Origin: Streptomyces sp. NBC_00691
Lineage (GTDB): Bacteria; Actinomycetota; Actinomycetes; Streptomycetales; Streptomycetaceae
Assembly (NCBI RefSeq): GCF_036226665.1
Contig: NZ_CP109007.1
Coordinates: 4,876,501-4,940,500, forward strand
DNA length: 64,000 nt
Reading direction: 5' to 3'
In this document: in pieces, positions 1 through 9,297 of the stretch
How positions within the stretch are numbered: position 1 is the stretch's first letter
Layout of the letters: each line of letters begins with the position of its first letter
Translations under genes and position numbers: made by a program
Notes under the pieces: model-generated
What the model was told of the DNA's origin: nothing
Seen by the model: only the letters and a program-made list of their open reading frames with translations
Database searches by the model: none

Positions 1-106
1 TCACGTCCCGGGCCACGAGCACGACATCGTGGCCGTCCGCGGCGAGCCTCCGTGCGAAAGCGGCCCCGATGCCCGCGGTGGCGCCCGTAATCAGTGCAGT
101 CGTCAT
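1..106 (-). CDS. Short-chain dehydrogenase/reductase, N-terminal fragment (cut by window edge)
   Basis: Read on the minus strand from an ATG at 106, the first residues are [20 protein letters not shown], followed by a second beta strand ending in VLVAR. This is the TGxxxGIG nucleotide-binding motif of the classical SDR family, so an NAD(P)-dependent oxidoreductase is very likely. Only about 35 codons are inside the window, so the catalytic Ser/Tyr/Lys residues and the substrate cannot be judged. It is followed upstream by the MOSC gene on the same strand, which ends 62 bp away. Confidence 0.8.
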   Translation of the reverse strand, partial: MTTALITGATAGIGAAFARRLAADGHDVVLVARDV

Positions 107-167
107 ACGGGCACGGTAGTGCCACGGCGGAGGCGTTCTTGTCCGCGTACCGCCGACCAGACGCGGA

Positions 168-842
168 CTACGCGCGCGCGTACTTCTCCGCGTACTGGCG
201 TGCGAGCGCGAGGAGTCCGGACTCCATCCACTCGGCGGCGACCAACGTGCCGGGGAGGAGGGCGCGTTCGGTGGTCGCGGCCCGGTGGAGCAGCGCGACG
301 GTGACGTCGTGGTCGGGCCGGTGGACGACCGTGATCGGGTCGCCGGCGCGGATCTCGCCCGGCACGATCACCCGCAGCAGCGCGCCCGGACCGGCCTCGG
401 ACCGGGTGAACCGCTTGACCCAGCCCTTCTCCTCCAGGAATCCCGCGAACGTCCGGCAGGGGATGCGGCCGCCGGTGACCTCCAGGACGACCTCCTCGCC
501 GATCCGCCAGCGCTCGCCGATCAGGGCGCCGTTCACGTCGAGGCCGGCCGTCGTGAGGTTCTCGCCGAAGGAGCCGTTGGCGAGCGGGCGGCCGAGTTCG
601 CGCTCCCAGTGGTCCAGGTCCTCGCGCGCGAAGGCGTACGCGGCCCGGTCGTCGCCGCCGTGGAAGCGCAGGTCGCAGACCGTGTCCCCGGCGAGGCCGC
701 TGGTGCCGACGCCGGGCGCCCCGGGTGCCTCGATCCGGACCGGCCCCTCGACGGGGCGCTTGTCGATGGCGGTCAGGCCGGACGCGGCCTCGGTGTAGTC
801 CACGGCCTTCGCGCGGCCCACATTCACACTCAGCAAGGTCAT
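168..842 (-). CDS. MOSC domain protein (YiiM-like)
   Basis: A 224-residue soluble protein that reads as a MOSC (molybdenum cofactor sulfurase C-terminal) domain over most of its length. Visible family features are the G-x-x-x-D-x-x-x-H-G-G core near residues 50-65 and the conserved Cys in a PCRTF motif around residue 132. Stand-alone MOSC proteins of the YiiM type bind or transfer sulfur or the molybdenum cofactor in N-hydroxylated-substrate reduction; the exact substrate here is not visible. The ATG at 842 lies 6 nt after a TAAAGT -10-like hexamer, suggesting a leaderless transcript. It is divergent from a LysR regulator that may control it. Confidence 0.85.
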   Translation of the reverse strand: MTLLSVNVGRAKAVDYTEAASGLTAIDKRPVEGPVRIEAPGAPGVGTSGLAGDTVCDLRFHGGDDRAAYAFAREDLDHWERELGRPLANGSFGENLTTAGLDVNGALIGERWRIGEEVVLEVTGGRIPCRTFAGFLEEKGWVKRFTRSEAGPGALLRVIVPGEIRAGDPITVVHRPDHDVTVALLHRAATTERALLPGTLVAAEWMESGLLALARQYAEKYARA

Positions 843-923
843 GTGGGCACTTTACGGGCACCCGTCTCAAAGCTGTAGGCGAAAAAGTGGGACTCCACCC
901 AAGATTCGCTTATGCTGGAGTGC
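843..923. promoter_or_regulatory. Divergent promoter region with nested dyads (MOSC / LysR)
   Basis: A TAAAGT hexamer on the minus strand (849-854) precedes the MOSC ATG by 6 nt. A TATGCT hexamer on the plus strand (911-916) precedes the LysR ATG at 924 by 7 nt. Both are the spacing of leaderless Streptomyces promoters. Between them lie an outer dyad TAGGCGAA (876-883) / TTCGCTTA (905-912) and an inner dyad GTGG (887-890) / CCAC (895-898). This is a reasonable operator for the adjacent LysR protein, which is inference only. Confidence 0.5.
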
Positions 924-1841
924 ATGATCGAGGCTCGTCATCTCCGCGTCCTGCGCGCCGTCGCCGCCACCGGCTCCTTCTCGGCCGCCGCGCGCGAGCT
1001 GGGCTGTACGCAGCCGGCCGTCAGTCAGCAGATGAAGGCCCTCGAAGGCTCCGCCGGCACGCCGCTGCTGATCCGTACGGGCCGCGAGATGCGCCTCACC
1101 GAGGCCGGTGAGGTCCTGGTCCGCCACGCCTCCGGCATCCTCGCCGGGCTGACCGCCGCCGAGGAGGAGGTCGCCGCGATCGCCGGGCTCCGCGCGGGCC
1201 GGGTCCGGCTGGTCTCCTTCCCCAGCGGCAGCTCCACGCTCGTCCCCACCGCGCTGGCCGCGCTGCGGGCCGCGCACCCCGGCACCCGTGTCTCGCTCGT
1301 CGAGGCCGAGCCGCCGCGCTCGATCGAGATGTTGCGCGAGGGCGACTGCGACGTGGCCCTCGCCTTCCGCTACGGCGGGGGGCCGGCCGGCCGGCAGGCC
1401 GACGGGCAGGCGGAGTGGGACGACCTGGTGGTCCGCCCGATCCTGGCCGACCGCCTGGTGGGTCTGGTCCCCGAGGGTCACCGGCTCGCCGGTGCCGGGT
1501 CCGTGGGGATCGCCGAACTGGCCGACGAGTCCTGGATCGCGGGCTGCCCCCGCTGCCGCCGTCAGCTCGTGGACGTGTGCGAGGAGGCGGGCTTCACCCC
1601 CCGTATCGACTTCGCCACCGACGACTACCCGGCCGTGGTGGGCCTGGTCGGCGCCGGTCTCGGCGTGGCCGTCCTGCCGGAGCTGGCCATCGAGTCCGTA
1701 CGGCCCAGGGGCGCGCGGACCGTGGCCGTGGAGCCCGCCGTGGAGCGGGAGATCGTGGCCCTGACGCTGCCCGACCTGGCGCAGGTCCCGGCCGTCGCCG
1801 CCACGCTCGACGAACTGACCCGGGCCGCCACGCGCGCGTAG
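924..1841 (+). CDS. LysR family transcriptional regulator
   Basis: A 305-residue LysR-type regulator. The N-terminal winged helix-turn-helix occupies about residues 1-65 (start MIEARHLRVLRAVAATGSFS, with the typical S-Q-P-A-V-S-Q-Q recognition helix). A periplasmic-binding-like effector domain follows from about residue 90. I chose the ATG at 924 over the one at 912 because GGAG precedes it and because the TATGCT hexamer at 911-916 fits a leaderless start there. The gene is divergent from the MOSC gene; LysR regulators commonly control their divergent neighbour and themselves. The effector is unknown. The C-terminal domain has a CPRCRRQ stretch near residue 205 that could be metal- or redox-sensitive, which is speculative. 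Confidence 0.9.
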   Translation: MIEARHLRVLRAVAATGSFSAAARELGCTQPAVSQQMKALEGSAGTPLLIRTGREMRLTEAGEVLVRHASGILAGLTAAEEEVAAIAGLRAGRVRLVSFPSGSSTLVPTALAALRAAHPGTRVSLVEAEPPRSIEMLREGDCDVALAFRYGGGPAGRQADGQAEWDDLVVRPILADRLVGLVPEGHRLAGAGSVGIAELADESWIAGCPRCRRQLVDVCEEAGFTPRIDFATDDYPAVVGLVGAGLGVAVLPELAIESVRPRGARTVAVEPAVEREIVALTLPDLAQVPAVAATLDELTRAATRA

Positions 1842-1918
1842 GACGCCGCCTCGCACGCGTGGGCGCGGATCGGGGTGTCGGGTGCTCAGATGCGTCGCTT
1901 AGTTGAGGAAACGTTCCT

Positions 1919-2308
1919 TCACATGCGCTCCACAATCGGCCGGCCTGCTGCCGACGCCGATGTCGTCATGGATGTCACGGAAGCCGCGGACGCGACCGAC
2001 GCGGTCGTCGGCGCCGTCGTGATCAGGCGATTGCGCGCGCGTCCCATGAGCTCTTCGCGTTCGTCCTCGGTGAGGCCGCCCCATACGCCGTAGGGCTCCC
2101 GCACGGCGAGTGCGTGTGCCGCGCACTCCGCGCGTACCGGGCACCGCATGCAGACCTCTTTCGCCGAGTTCTCACGCGCACTCCGTGCCGCGCCGCGCTC
2201 TCCCTCGGGGTGGAAGAACAGGGAGCTGTCGACGCCGCGGCAGGCCGCGAGCAGTTGCCAGTCCCACAGATCGGCGTTGGGTCCGGGAAGGCGGGAGAAA
2301 TCTGCCAT
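1919..2308 (-). CDS. whiD: WhiB-family iron-sulfur regulator WhiD
   Basis: A 129-residue Wbl protein. The four cluster-binding cysteines fall at residues 23, 53, 56 and 62 (C-x29-C-x2-C-x5-C), the positions reported for S. coelicolor WhiD. They are followed by the family turn motif GVWGG and a basic C-terminal patch. The start ATG at 2308 has an AGGGGA ribosome-binding site. WhiD binds a [4Fe-4S] cluster, contacts region 4 of the principal sigma factor and is needed late in spore maturation. The gene is divergent from bldM, as in S. coelicolor. The Ser/Thr/Ala-rich tail after residue 100 looks disordered. Confidence 0.9.
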   Translation of the reverse strand: MADFSRLPGPNADLWDWQLLAACRGVDSSLFFHPEGERGAARSARENSAKEVCMRCPVRAECAAHALAVREPYGVWGGLTEDEREELMGRARNRLITTAPTTASVASAASVTSMTTSASAAGRPIVERM

Positions 2309-2740
2309 TGCGCTTGTCCCCTTGAAACCGTGTCGAACGGATAGGTGGGCGGGTGGATGGCTGATGGGCGGGCTCCTCGGGGCCCCGCCGGTCCGGGTCG
2401 GTACACCTACTGTCTAAGTAGATGTAAATATGACTCATTGCGAATCTAGCCACAGACACCGCGAAAAGGGAAGAAAAGCCGCTAAATGGGGCATAGCTTT
2501 CGATGAAGGACAGAAGGGCCGCGTCGCTCTCCTCCGCACACGACCCCTCACGTAGAGTGCCGAAGGGTGCCGTCCGACCCGTAACTCTTTCGAGTGACCG
2601 TCGTTGAGAGTGCGGAGGCGGTTGAAGGAACAAGCGATCGGGCAGGTGTCCGAGAGCGTCAATCGCACAGGTGACGATTACGTACAGCCCTGGAGGCTCA
2701 AGGTGACGCGCTACAGCTGCGAGAGCCGCGGAGGTCAGGC
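2309..2740. other. whiD-bldM divergent intergenic region (432 bp)
   Basis: This long non-coding gap separates two developmental regulators read outwards. It contains a sigma-BldN-type promoter for bldM (2580-2607) and an AT-rich patch around 2410-2450 that probably carries the whiD promoter on the minus strand. I see no convincing open reading frame or hairpin terminator. The 5' untranslated part of bldM is over 100 nt long, and I found no known riboswitch pattern in it. Confidence 0.6.
2580..2607 (+). promoter_or_regulatory. Candidate sigma-BldN promoter of bldM
   Basis: CGTAAC (2580-2585) and CGTTGA (2602-2607) are separated by exactly 16 bp. As I remember it, this is the consensus described for the developmental ECF sigma factor BldN at chaplin, rodlin and bldM promoters. 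It lies 133 bp upstream of the bldM ATG. Confidence 0.75.
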
Positions 2741-3352
2741 ATGACATCCGTTCTCGTCTGCGACGACTCCCCGCTTGCCCGAGAGGCGCTCCGCCGCGCG
2801 GTCGCGACCGTGCCCGGCGTCGAGCGCGTGACCACCGCGGCCAACGGCGAGGAAGTCCTCCGCCGCTGGGGCGCGGACCGCTCGGACCTGATTCTGATGG
2901 ACGTACGCATGCCCGGTCTGGGCGGCGTGGAGACCGTCCGCCGGCTGCTCTCCGCGGACCCCGGCGCCCGCATCATCATGCTGACGGTCGCCGAGGACCT
3001 CGACGGCGTCGCCCTCGCGGTCGCCGCGGGCGCCCGCGGCTATCTGCACAAGGACGCCTCGCGCGCCGAACTGCGGGCCACCGTCACCCAGGCGCTGGCC
3101 GACCCGACCTGGCGGCTCGCCCCGCGCCGGCTCCGTTCGGCCGAGATGGGCGCCGCGCCCACCCTCACCGCGCGCGAGATCCAGGTGCTCGAGGGCATGA
3201 GCCACGGCCGGTCCAACGCCGAGATCGGACGCGAGCTCTTCCTCTCCGAGGACACGGTCAAGACCCACGCCCGGCGTCTCTTCAAGAAGCTGGGCGCCTC
3301 GGACCGGGCGCACGCGGTCGCCCTCGGATTCCGCTGGGGCCTGGTCCGCTGA
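2741..3352 (+). CDS. bldM: Developmental response regulator BldM
   Basis: 203 residues, the length of S. coelicolor BldM. The receiver domain (about 1-120) has the acidic pair D8/D9, the phospho-acceptor position D54 in LMDVRMPG and the Lys in HKD. A LuxR/FixJ-type helix-turn-helix lies at about 140-200 ([18 protein letters not shown] ... [20 protein letters not shown]). BldM is an orphan regulator reported to work without phosphorylation of D54. It acts as a homodimer on early sporulation genes and with WhiI on late ones. It is divergent from whiD and followed by the ECF sigma gene. Confidence 0.95.
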   Translation: MTSVLVCDDSPLAREALRRAVATVPGVERVTTAANGEEVLRRWGADRSDLILMDVRMPGLGGVETVRRLLSADPGARIIMLTVAEDLDGVALAVAAGARGYLHKDASRAELRATVTQALADPTWRLAPRRLRSAEMGAAPTLTAREIQVLEGMSHGRSNAEIGRELFLSEDTVKTHARRLFKKLGASDRAHAVALGFRWGLVR

Positions 3353-3506
3353 ATCGCGCAGGTCACCGGCCATCTCCCCGTCCTCGCCCGCGTCCGTCGT
3401 GGGGTGGACGGGGCAGGCTTGTGTCACTTCCCCGCGCGATGCCGCATCCTTGAGATGTGGAGTTCCTCGGGGACGAGTCGATCGAGCGGGAGGGGAGGGC
3501 GCGGAG

Positions 3507-4199
3507 ATGAGTACCGGCGCACCTGCTCATAACGCTTCGGTGCACAACTACGGACGCGGTGCCACGAACGCCGAGGCGTCGGGGCACCATGGAGCGATGC
3601 GCGACGACGAGACCGTGGGGTCCCCCATGCCTGCCGGGCAGGGGGAGATCGGCGCGCTCGTGCACCGCGCGGTCGAGGGCGACGCCCAGGCGACCCACGA
3701 CCTGCTCGCACGGGTGCACCCGCTCGCGCTGCGGTACTGCCGCACCCGCCTCAACCGGCTGCCGGGCGACGCCCGGCACTTCGTCGAGGACCTGGCCCAG
3801 GAGGTCTGCGTCGCCGTCCTGATGGCGCTGCCGCGCTACAAGGACACGGGCAGGCCCTTCGAGGCCTTCGTCTTCGCCATCGCCGGGCACAAGGTCGCCG
3901 ACCTCCAGCGGGCCGCCATGCGGCACCCGGGGTCCACGGCCGTCCCCTCCGACGAGATGCCCGAGCGGCCCGACGACTCCCTCGGCCCCGAGGAGCGCGC
4001 GCTCCTCAGCGACGACGCCGAGTGGGCCAAGAAGCTGCTCGCGAACCTCCCGGAGAACCAGCGCGAACTGCTCGTGCTCCGCGTCGCGGTCGGACTGACC
4101 GCCGAGGAGACCGGGCAGATGCTCGGCATGTCCCCGGGGGCCGTCCGGGTCGCGCAGCACCGCGCGCTCAGCCGGCTCAGGGCGCTGGCCGAGCAGTAG
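3507..4199 (+). CDS. ECF sigma factor (SigD-like)
   Basis: A 230-residue ECF-type sigma factor. Region 2 lies around residues 75-135 ([20 protein letters not shown], with a W-free [13 protein letters not shown] segment). Region 4 lies around 175-228 ([20 protein letters not shown] followed by a helix-turn-helix [15 protein letters not shown]). The ATG at 3507 has AGGGGAGGG 7 nt upstream; an in-frame ATG at 3597 is an alternative that would remove a low-complexity N-terminus. I see no anti-sigma gene next to it. Its place between a WhiB gene and guaB/guaB3 matches mycobacterial sigD, so orthology is likely. Confidence 0.85.
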   Translation: MSTGAPAHNASVHNYGRGATNAEASGHHGAMRDDETVGSPMPAGQGEIGALVHRAVEGDAQATHDLLARVHPLALRYCRTRLNRLPGDARHFVEDLAQEVCVAVLMALPRYKDTGRPFEAFVFAIAGHKVADLQRAAMRHPGSTAVPSDEMPERPDDSLGPEERALLSDDAEWAKKLLANLPENQRELLVLRVAVGLTAEETGQMLGMSPGAVRVAQHRALSRLRALAEQ

Positions 4200-4297
4200 C
4201 CGACGGGCCGCGGTAGCCAGCCAGTAAGAGTCGCCGGGGTCAGTCGTCCCTTTCGTACACGTGCGAAGGTCCAAAGCTTGCGGCTGATCTTGATCGT

Positions 4298-4323
4298 GGA
4301 ATGAGACACCGCTCCAGCCCGTT
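4298..4323 (+). promoter_or_regulatory. Candidate sigma-R (thiol stress) promoter of guaB
   Basis: GGAAT (4298-4302), 18 bp, then GTT (4321-4323). This is the recognition pattern of the thiol-oxidative-stress sigma factor SigR (GGAAT-N18/19-GTT). It lies 45 bp upstream of the guaB ATG. A TAGCAT hexamer at 4323-4328 overlaps it and could be an additional vegetative -10. Confidence 0.55.
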
Positions 4324-4325
4324 AG

Positions 4326-5870
<1,545 letters not shown>

Positions 5871-5881
5871 CACAGCACGAC

Positions 5882-5924
5882 GCGTGGGGGCGGTTCCGGC
5901 ATGTGGCCGGAGCCGCCCCTCACG
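5882..5924 (+). terminator. Hairpin between guaB and guaB3
   Basis: An arm starting GGGGGCGGTTCCGGC (5886-5900) pairs with GCCGGAGCCGCCCC (5906-5919) around a 5-nt loop, with G-U pairs tolerated. It lies 15 bp after the guaB stop and probably terminates or attenuates guaB transcription. Confidence 0.6.
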
Positions 5925-5976
5925 CTTGTGTCGGGGATACTGGTAGGCGCAGACGTAGAGGGAAAGGCCACACATC

Positions 5977-7101
5977 GTGACTGAGATCGAGATCGGGCGC
6001 GGCAAGCGCGGCCGCAGGGCGTACGCGTTCGACGACATCGCCGTCGTTCCGAGCCGGCGCACCCGGGACCCGAAGGAGGTCTCGATCGCCTGGCAGATCG
6101 ACGCCTACCGCTTCGAGCTCCCCTTCCTGGCCGCCCCCATGGACTCGGTCGTGTCGCCGCAGACCGCGATCCGCATCGGCGAGCTGGGCGGACTGGGCGT
6201 CCTGAACCTGGAGGGTCTCTGGACCCGGTACGAGGACCCGCAGCCGCTGCTCGACGAGATCGCCGAGCTGGACGAGGCGACCGCGACCCGCCGTCTGCAG
6301 GAGATCTACGCGGCCCCGATCAAGGAAGAGCTGATCGGGCAGCGCATCAAGGAGGTGCGCGACTCCGGTGTCGTCACCGCCGCCGCGCTCTCCCCGCAGC
6401 GGACCGCGCAGTTCTCCAAGGCCGTCGTCGACGCCGGTGTGGACATCTTCGTCATCCGCGGCACCACGGTCTCCGCCGAGCACGTGTCGGGCGCGTCCGA
6501 GCCGCTGAACCTGAAGCAGTTCATCTACGAGCTCGACGTCCCGGTCATCGTCGGCGGCTGCGCCACGTACACCGCGGCCCTGCACCTGATGCGCACCGGC
6601 GCCGCGGGTGTCCTCGTCGGCTTCGGCGGCGGCGCGGCGCACACCACGCGCAACGTGTTCGGCATCCAGGTTCCGATGGCGACCGCGGTCGCCGACGTGG
6701 CCGCGGCCCGCCGTGACTACATGGACGAGTCCGGCGGCCGGTACGTGCACGTCATCGCCGACGGTGGTGTCGGCTGGTCCGGCGACCTGCCGAAGGCGAT
6801 CGCCTGCGGTGCCGACGCGGTCATGATGGGCTCCCCGCTGGCCCGCGCGACGGACGCGCCTGGCAAGGGCCACCACTGGGGCATGGAGGCCGTCCACGAG
6901 GACGTGCCGCGCGGCAAGCTGGTCGACCTGGGCGTCGTCGGCACCACCGAGGAGATCCTCGCGGGCCCGTCGCACATCCCGGACGGCTCGATGAACTTCT
7001 TCGGCGCCCTGCGCCGCGCGATGGCCACCACGGGCTACAGCGAGCTCAAGGAGTTCCAGCGCGTCGAGGTCACGGTCGCGGACTCGCAGCACAAGCGCTG
7101 A
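5977..7101 (+). CDS. guaB3: GuaB3-family IMP dehydrogenase-related protein
   Basis: A 374-residue IMPDH/GMP-reductase barrel without CBS domains, clearly homologous to guaB. The active-site loop reads GGGAAHTTRNV, so residue 222 is His where IMPDH has its catalytic Cys (C-T-T-R). The phosphate-binding G-D/D-G-G-V-x-W-S-G-D and GSPLARA segments are kept. GuaB3 proteins are found across actinobacteria and cyanobacteria. A GMP-reductase role has been proposed for the cyanobacterial type, but a Cys-less copy cannot form the usual thioimidate. The start is GTG at 5977 with GGGAAAGG upstream. The true reaction is unresolved. Confidence 0.9.
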   Translation: MTEIEIGRGKRGRRAYAFDDIAVVPSRRTRDPKEVSIAWQIDAYRFELPFLAAPMDSVVSPQTAIRIGELGGLGVLNLEGLWTRYEDPQPLLDEIAELDEATATRRLQEIYAAPIKEELIGQRIKEVRDSGVVTAAALSPQRTAQFSKAVVDAGVDIFVIRGTTVSAEHVSGASEPLNLKQFIYELDVPVIVGGCATYTAALHLMRTGAAGVLVGFGGGAAHTTRNVFGIQVPMATAVADVAAARRDYMDESGGRYVHVIADGGVGWSGDLPKAIACGADAVMMGSPLARATDAPGKGHHWGMEAVHEDVPRGKLVDLGVVGTTEEILAGPSHIPDGSMNFFGALRRAMATTGYSELKEFQRVEVTVADSQHKR

Positions 7102-7115
7102 CGTCCGTCCCGTAC

Positions 7116-7163
7116 GTACGAGGAGGGGCCCCGCACCGGACGGTGCGGGGCCCCTCCTCGTAC
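7116..7163. terminator. Strong bidirectional terminator
   Basis: A perfect 23-bp inverted repeat (7116-7138 / 7141-7163) sits between the convergent guaB3 and the membrane-protein gene that ends at 7173. It can serve both strands. Confidence 0.9.
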
Positions 7164-7172
7164 ACGCGTGGG

Positions 7173-7661
7173 TTACGAGGCCTTCTTGGCGCCGGAGAAG
7201 GCGGCGAAGGCGGCGATGCCGAAGAAGAGGAACGTCAGCCCGTCCTTGGTCGCGTTCCAGCCCTCGGTGAGCAGGCCGAACTCCTGGAAGAAGAGCTCCG
7301 TCACGGAGACGTCGAGCTCCTTGGAGAGGAGGATCGCGATGCCCAGGAGCTGGCCGAGGTAGACGGCGCCGAGGGCGAGCACCGCGCTCGCGATCGGGAG
7401 CACGGGGTTGCGGCCGCCGACCTTGCCGGCGGCCAGGCCGGTGAGGAAGCCGACGCCGACGGCGGCCCAGCCGATCTCCCGCTCGAGGCCGCCGATGACG
7501 GCGCCGTACACACCGGCCGAGACGAGCGCGGCGACGAGCGCGGCGACCAGACCGAGGGCGACGTTGTCGCGGGCGGGCGCCGGCGGCGGCGCGTACGGGT
7601 ACTGCTCGGGGGCGGCGCCCCCGGCGAAGGGGTTGCCGGGCGGCGGAACGGGCTGGCTCAT
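7173..7661 (-). CDS. Small membrane protein, four predicted TM segments
   Basis: 162 residues, function unknown. A Pro/Gly/Tyr-rich cytoplasmic N-terminus (about 30 residues, MSQPVPPPGNPFAGGAAPEQ...) is followed by hydrophobic segments near residues 33-55, 60-80, 85-112 and 138-155, with a charged loop ELDVSVTELFFQE between the last two. The ATG at 7661 is preceded by a GGGGGGAT ribosome-binding site, which decides the start over the upstream codon at 7694. It is monocistronic, between guaB3 and the nucleotide-sugar dehydrogenase gene. The proline-rich-tail-plus-TM layout recurs at 54.5 and 59.5 kb but I see no clear sequence relation. Confidence 0.8.
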   Translation of the reverse strand: MSQPVPPPGNPFAGGAAPEQYPYAPPPAPARDNVALGLVAALVAALVSAGVYGAVIGGLEREIGWAAVGVGFLTGLAAGKVGGRNPVLPIASAVLALGAVYLGQLLGIAILLSKELDVSVTELFFQEFGLLTEGWNATKDGLTFLFFGIAAFAAFSGAKKAS

Positions 7662-7779
7662 GGTGCGGATCCCCCCAGGGACGAAAAGCGGCACGCGCGT
7701 GCGTGCATGCGAGAGGCCCGGAGATTAGCACCCCGCTATGACAGGGGCACAACAGTTATGGCCCCGCTGCTCACGCAGG

Positions 7780-9021
7780 TCAGAGACGGTGGGCCGTGCC
7801 CGTCGGGGTGGCGCCGCGGGTGTCGAGGAGGAGCTGGGCCTTCACCGCGAGTCCCTGGAGGTCGTACGTGCGGTGGTGCTGGAGCAGGATCGTCAGGTCG
7901 GCGTGGGCGGCCGCCTCGTAGAGGGAGTCCGCGCGGGGCACGGGCAGGTCGCGGACGCGCCAGTCGGGGACGTGCGGGTCGTGGTAGCTGACGGCCGCAC
8001 CCAGGTCCATGAGCCGGCGGGCGATCTCGTCGGCGGGAGAGCCCTGGCGGTCGGGCAGGTCGGGCTTGTAGGTGATGCCGAGCAGCAGGACGCGGGCGCC
8101 GCGGGCCGCCTTGCCGTGCTCGTTGAGGAGGGTGGCGGCGCGCTGGACGACGTACTGCGGCATGCGTTCGTTGACCTGGCCGGCGAGTTCGACGAGGCGG
8201 AGCGGGCGGTGGGCGCCGACGGTGTCGACGGGGACGCCGTGGCCGCCGACCCCGGGGCCGGGGCGGAAGGCCTGGAAGCCGAAGGGCTTGGTCTCGGCGC
8301 AGCGGATGACGTCCCAGAGGTCGACGCCGAGTTCGTGGCAGAGCACCGCCATCTCGTTGACCAGGGCGATGTTGACGTGCCGGAAGTTGGTCTCCAGGAG
8401 CTTGACCGTCTCGGCCTCGCGGGGGCCACGCGCGCGTACCACCTTGTCGGTGAGCCGGCCGTAGAAGGCGGCCGCCGCCTCGGTGCAGGCCGGGGTGAGG
8501 CCGCCGATGACCTTGGGGGTGCCGGCGAAGCCGTGGGTACGGCTGCCGGGGTCGAGGCGGCCGGGGGAGTACGCGAGGTGGAAGTCGCGTCCGGCGCGCA
8601 GGCCGGAGCCCTCTTCGAGCAGGTCGCGGAGCAGGCCCTCGGTGGTGCCCGGGGGGACCGGGGACTCGAGGACGACGGTGGTGTGCGGGCGCAGCCGGGC
8701 GGCGAGCGCGCGGGCCGCGTCGGTGACGGCGGTGAGGTCGAGGGCGTGGTCGGGGCCCAGGGGGGTAGGGGCGCAGAGGACGGCGGTGCGGACCCGGCCG
8801 AGTTCGGCGGGGTTGGCGGTCGGCCGGAAGCTCCCCGAGAGCATCCGGCGGATCTCCGGGACGGTGAGGGAGCCGTCGACCGGGGAGCGGCCGGCGGCGA
8901 GTTCGGCGACGGAGCGGGGATCGGTGTCGTAGCCGATGGTGTCGATGCCTGCGGCGGCGGCCGCCTGGGCCAGGGGGAGTCCGTGGTGGCCGAGGCCGAT
9001 GACGGCGAGATCAGCGGGCAT
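7780..9021 (-). CDS. UDP-glucose/UDP-ManNAc dehydrogenase family protein lacking the catalytic Cys
   Basis: 413 residues with the three domains of nucleotide-sugar dehydrogenases. These are an N-terminal Rossmann domain (LAVIGLGHHGLPLA), a central dimerisation helix (VKLLETNFRHVNIALVNEMA) and a C-terminal sugar-nucleotide domain (LLLGITYKPD). Active members use a Cys in the G-G-H-C-x-P-x-D motif. Here the motif reads GPGVGGHGVPVD, with Gly at residue 262. The two-step oxidation through a thiohemiacetal should therefore not work as usual. The ATG at 9021 is preferred to the TTG at 9069. It could be a degenerate enzyme, one limited to the first oxidation, or a sugar-nucleotide-binding protein. 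Confidence 0.85.
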   Translation of the reverse strand: MPADLAVIGLGHHGLPLAQAAAAAGIDTIGYDTDPRSVAELAAGRSPVDGSLTVPEIRRMLSGSFRPTANPAELGRVRTAVLCAPTPLGPDHALDLTAVTDAARALAARLRPHTTVVLESPVPPGTTEGLLRDLLEEGSGLRAGRDFHLAYSPGRLDPGSRTHGFAGTPKVIGGLTPACTEAAAAFYGRLTDKVVRARGPREAETVKLLETNFRHVNIALVNEMAVLCHELGVDLWDVIRCAETKPFGFQAFRPGPGVGGHGVPVDTVGAHRPLRLVELAGQVNERMPQYVVQRAATLLNEHGKAARGARVLLLGITYKPDLPDRQGSPADEIARRLMDLGAAVSYHDPHVPDWRVRDLPVPRADSLYEAAAHADLTILLQHHRTYDLQGLAVKAQLLLDTRGATPTGTAHRL

Positions 9022-9297
9022 GGGGGGTGGGCCGTCCTTCCCGATAGCCGGAGGGAACGCGACGCGCAAGCCCGGTGGACAGAACGGGTCGAGCGCAATG
9101 TCAGACTAGGCGTAAATATGACCGATATGCCGCATTGTGCGACCGAAGGTCGCCGAGTGTTATCCACAGGTCGGTGGCGAGGCGGTGGCTGAAGTCGCCG
9201 GGGAGGGCCAGAATCGAGCTGTGAGCCGGACCACATGGCCCGGTTCGCGTGCTGCGACGACGGAGAACGGAAAGACGGGGACGACGGGAGGCAAGCC

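Noticed and set aside
7780-9021. Sequencing error as the cause of the Cys-to-Gly change
   Set aside because: It cannot be excluded without reads, but TGC to GGC is a single clean substitution in an intact frame, and the neighbouring motif residue also differs slightly (V for I), which looks like natural divergence.
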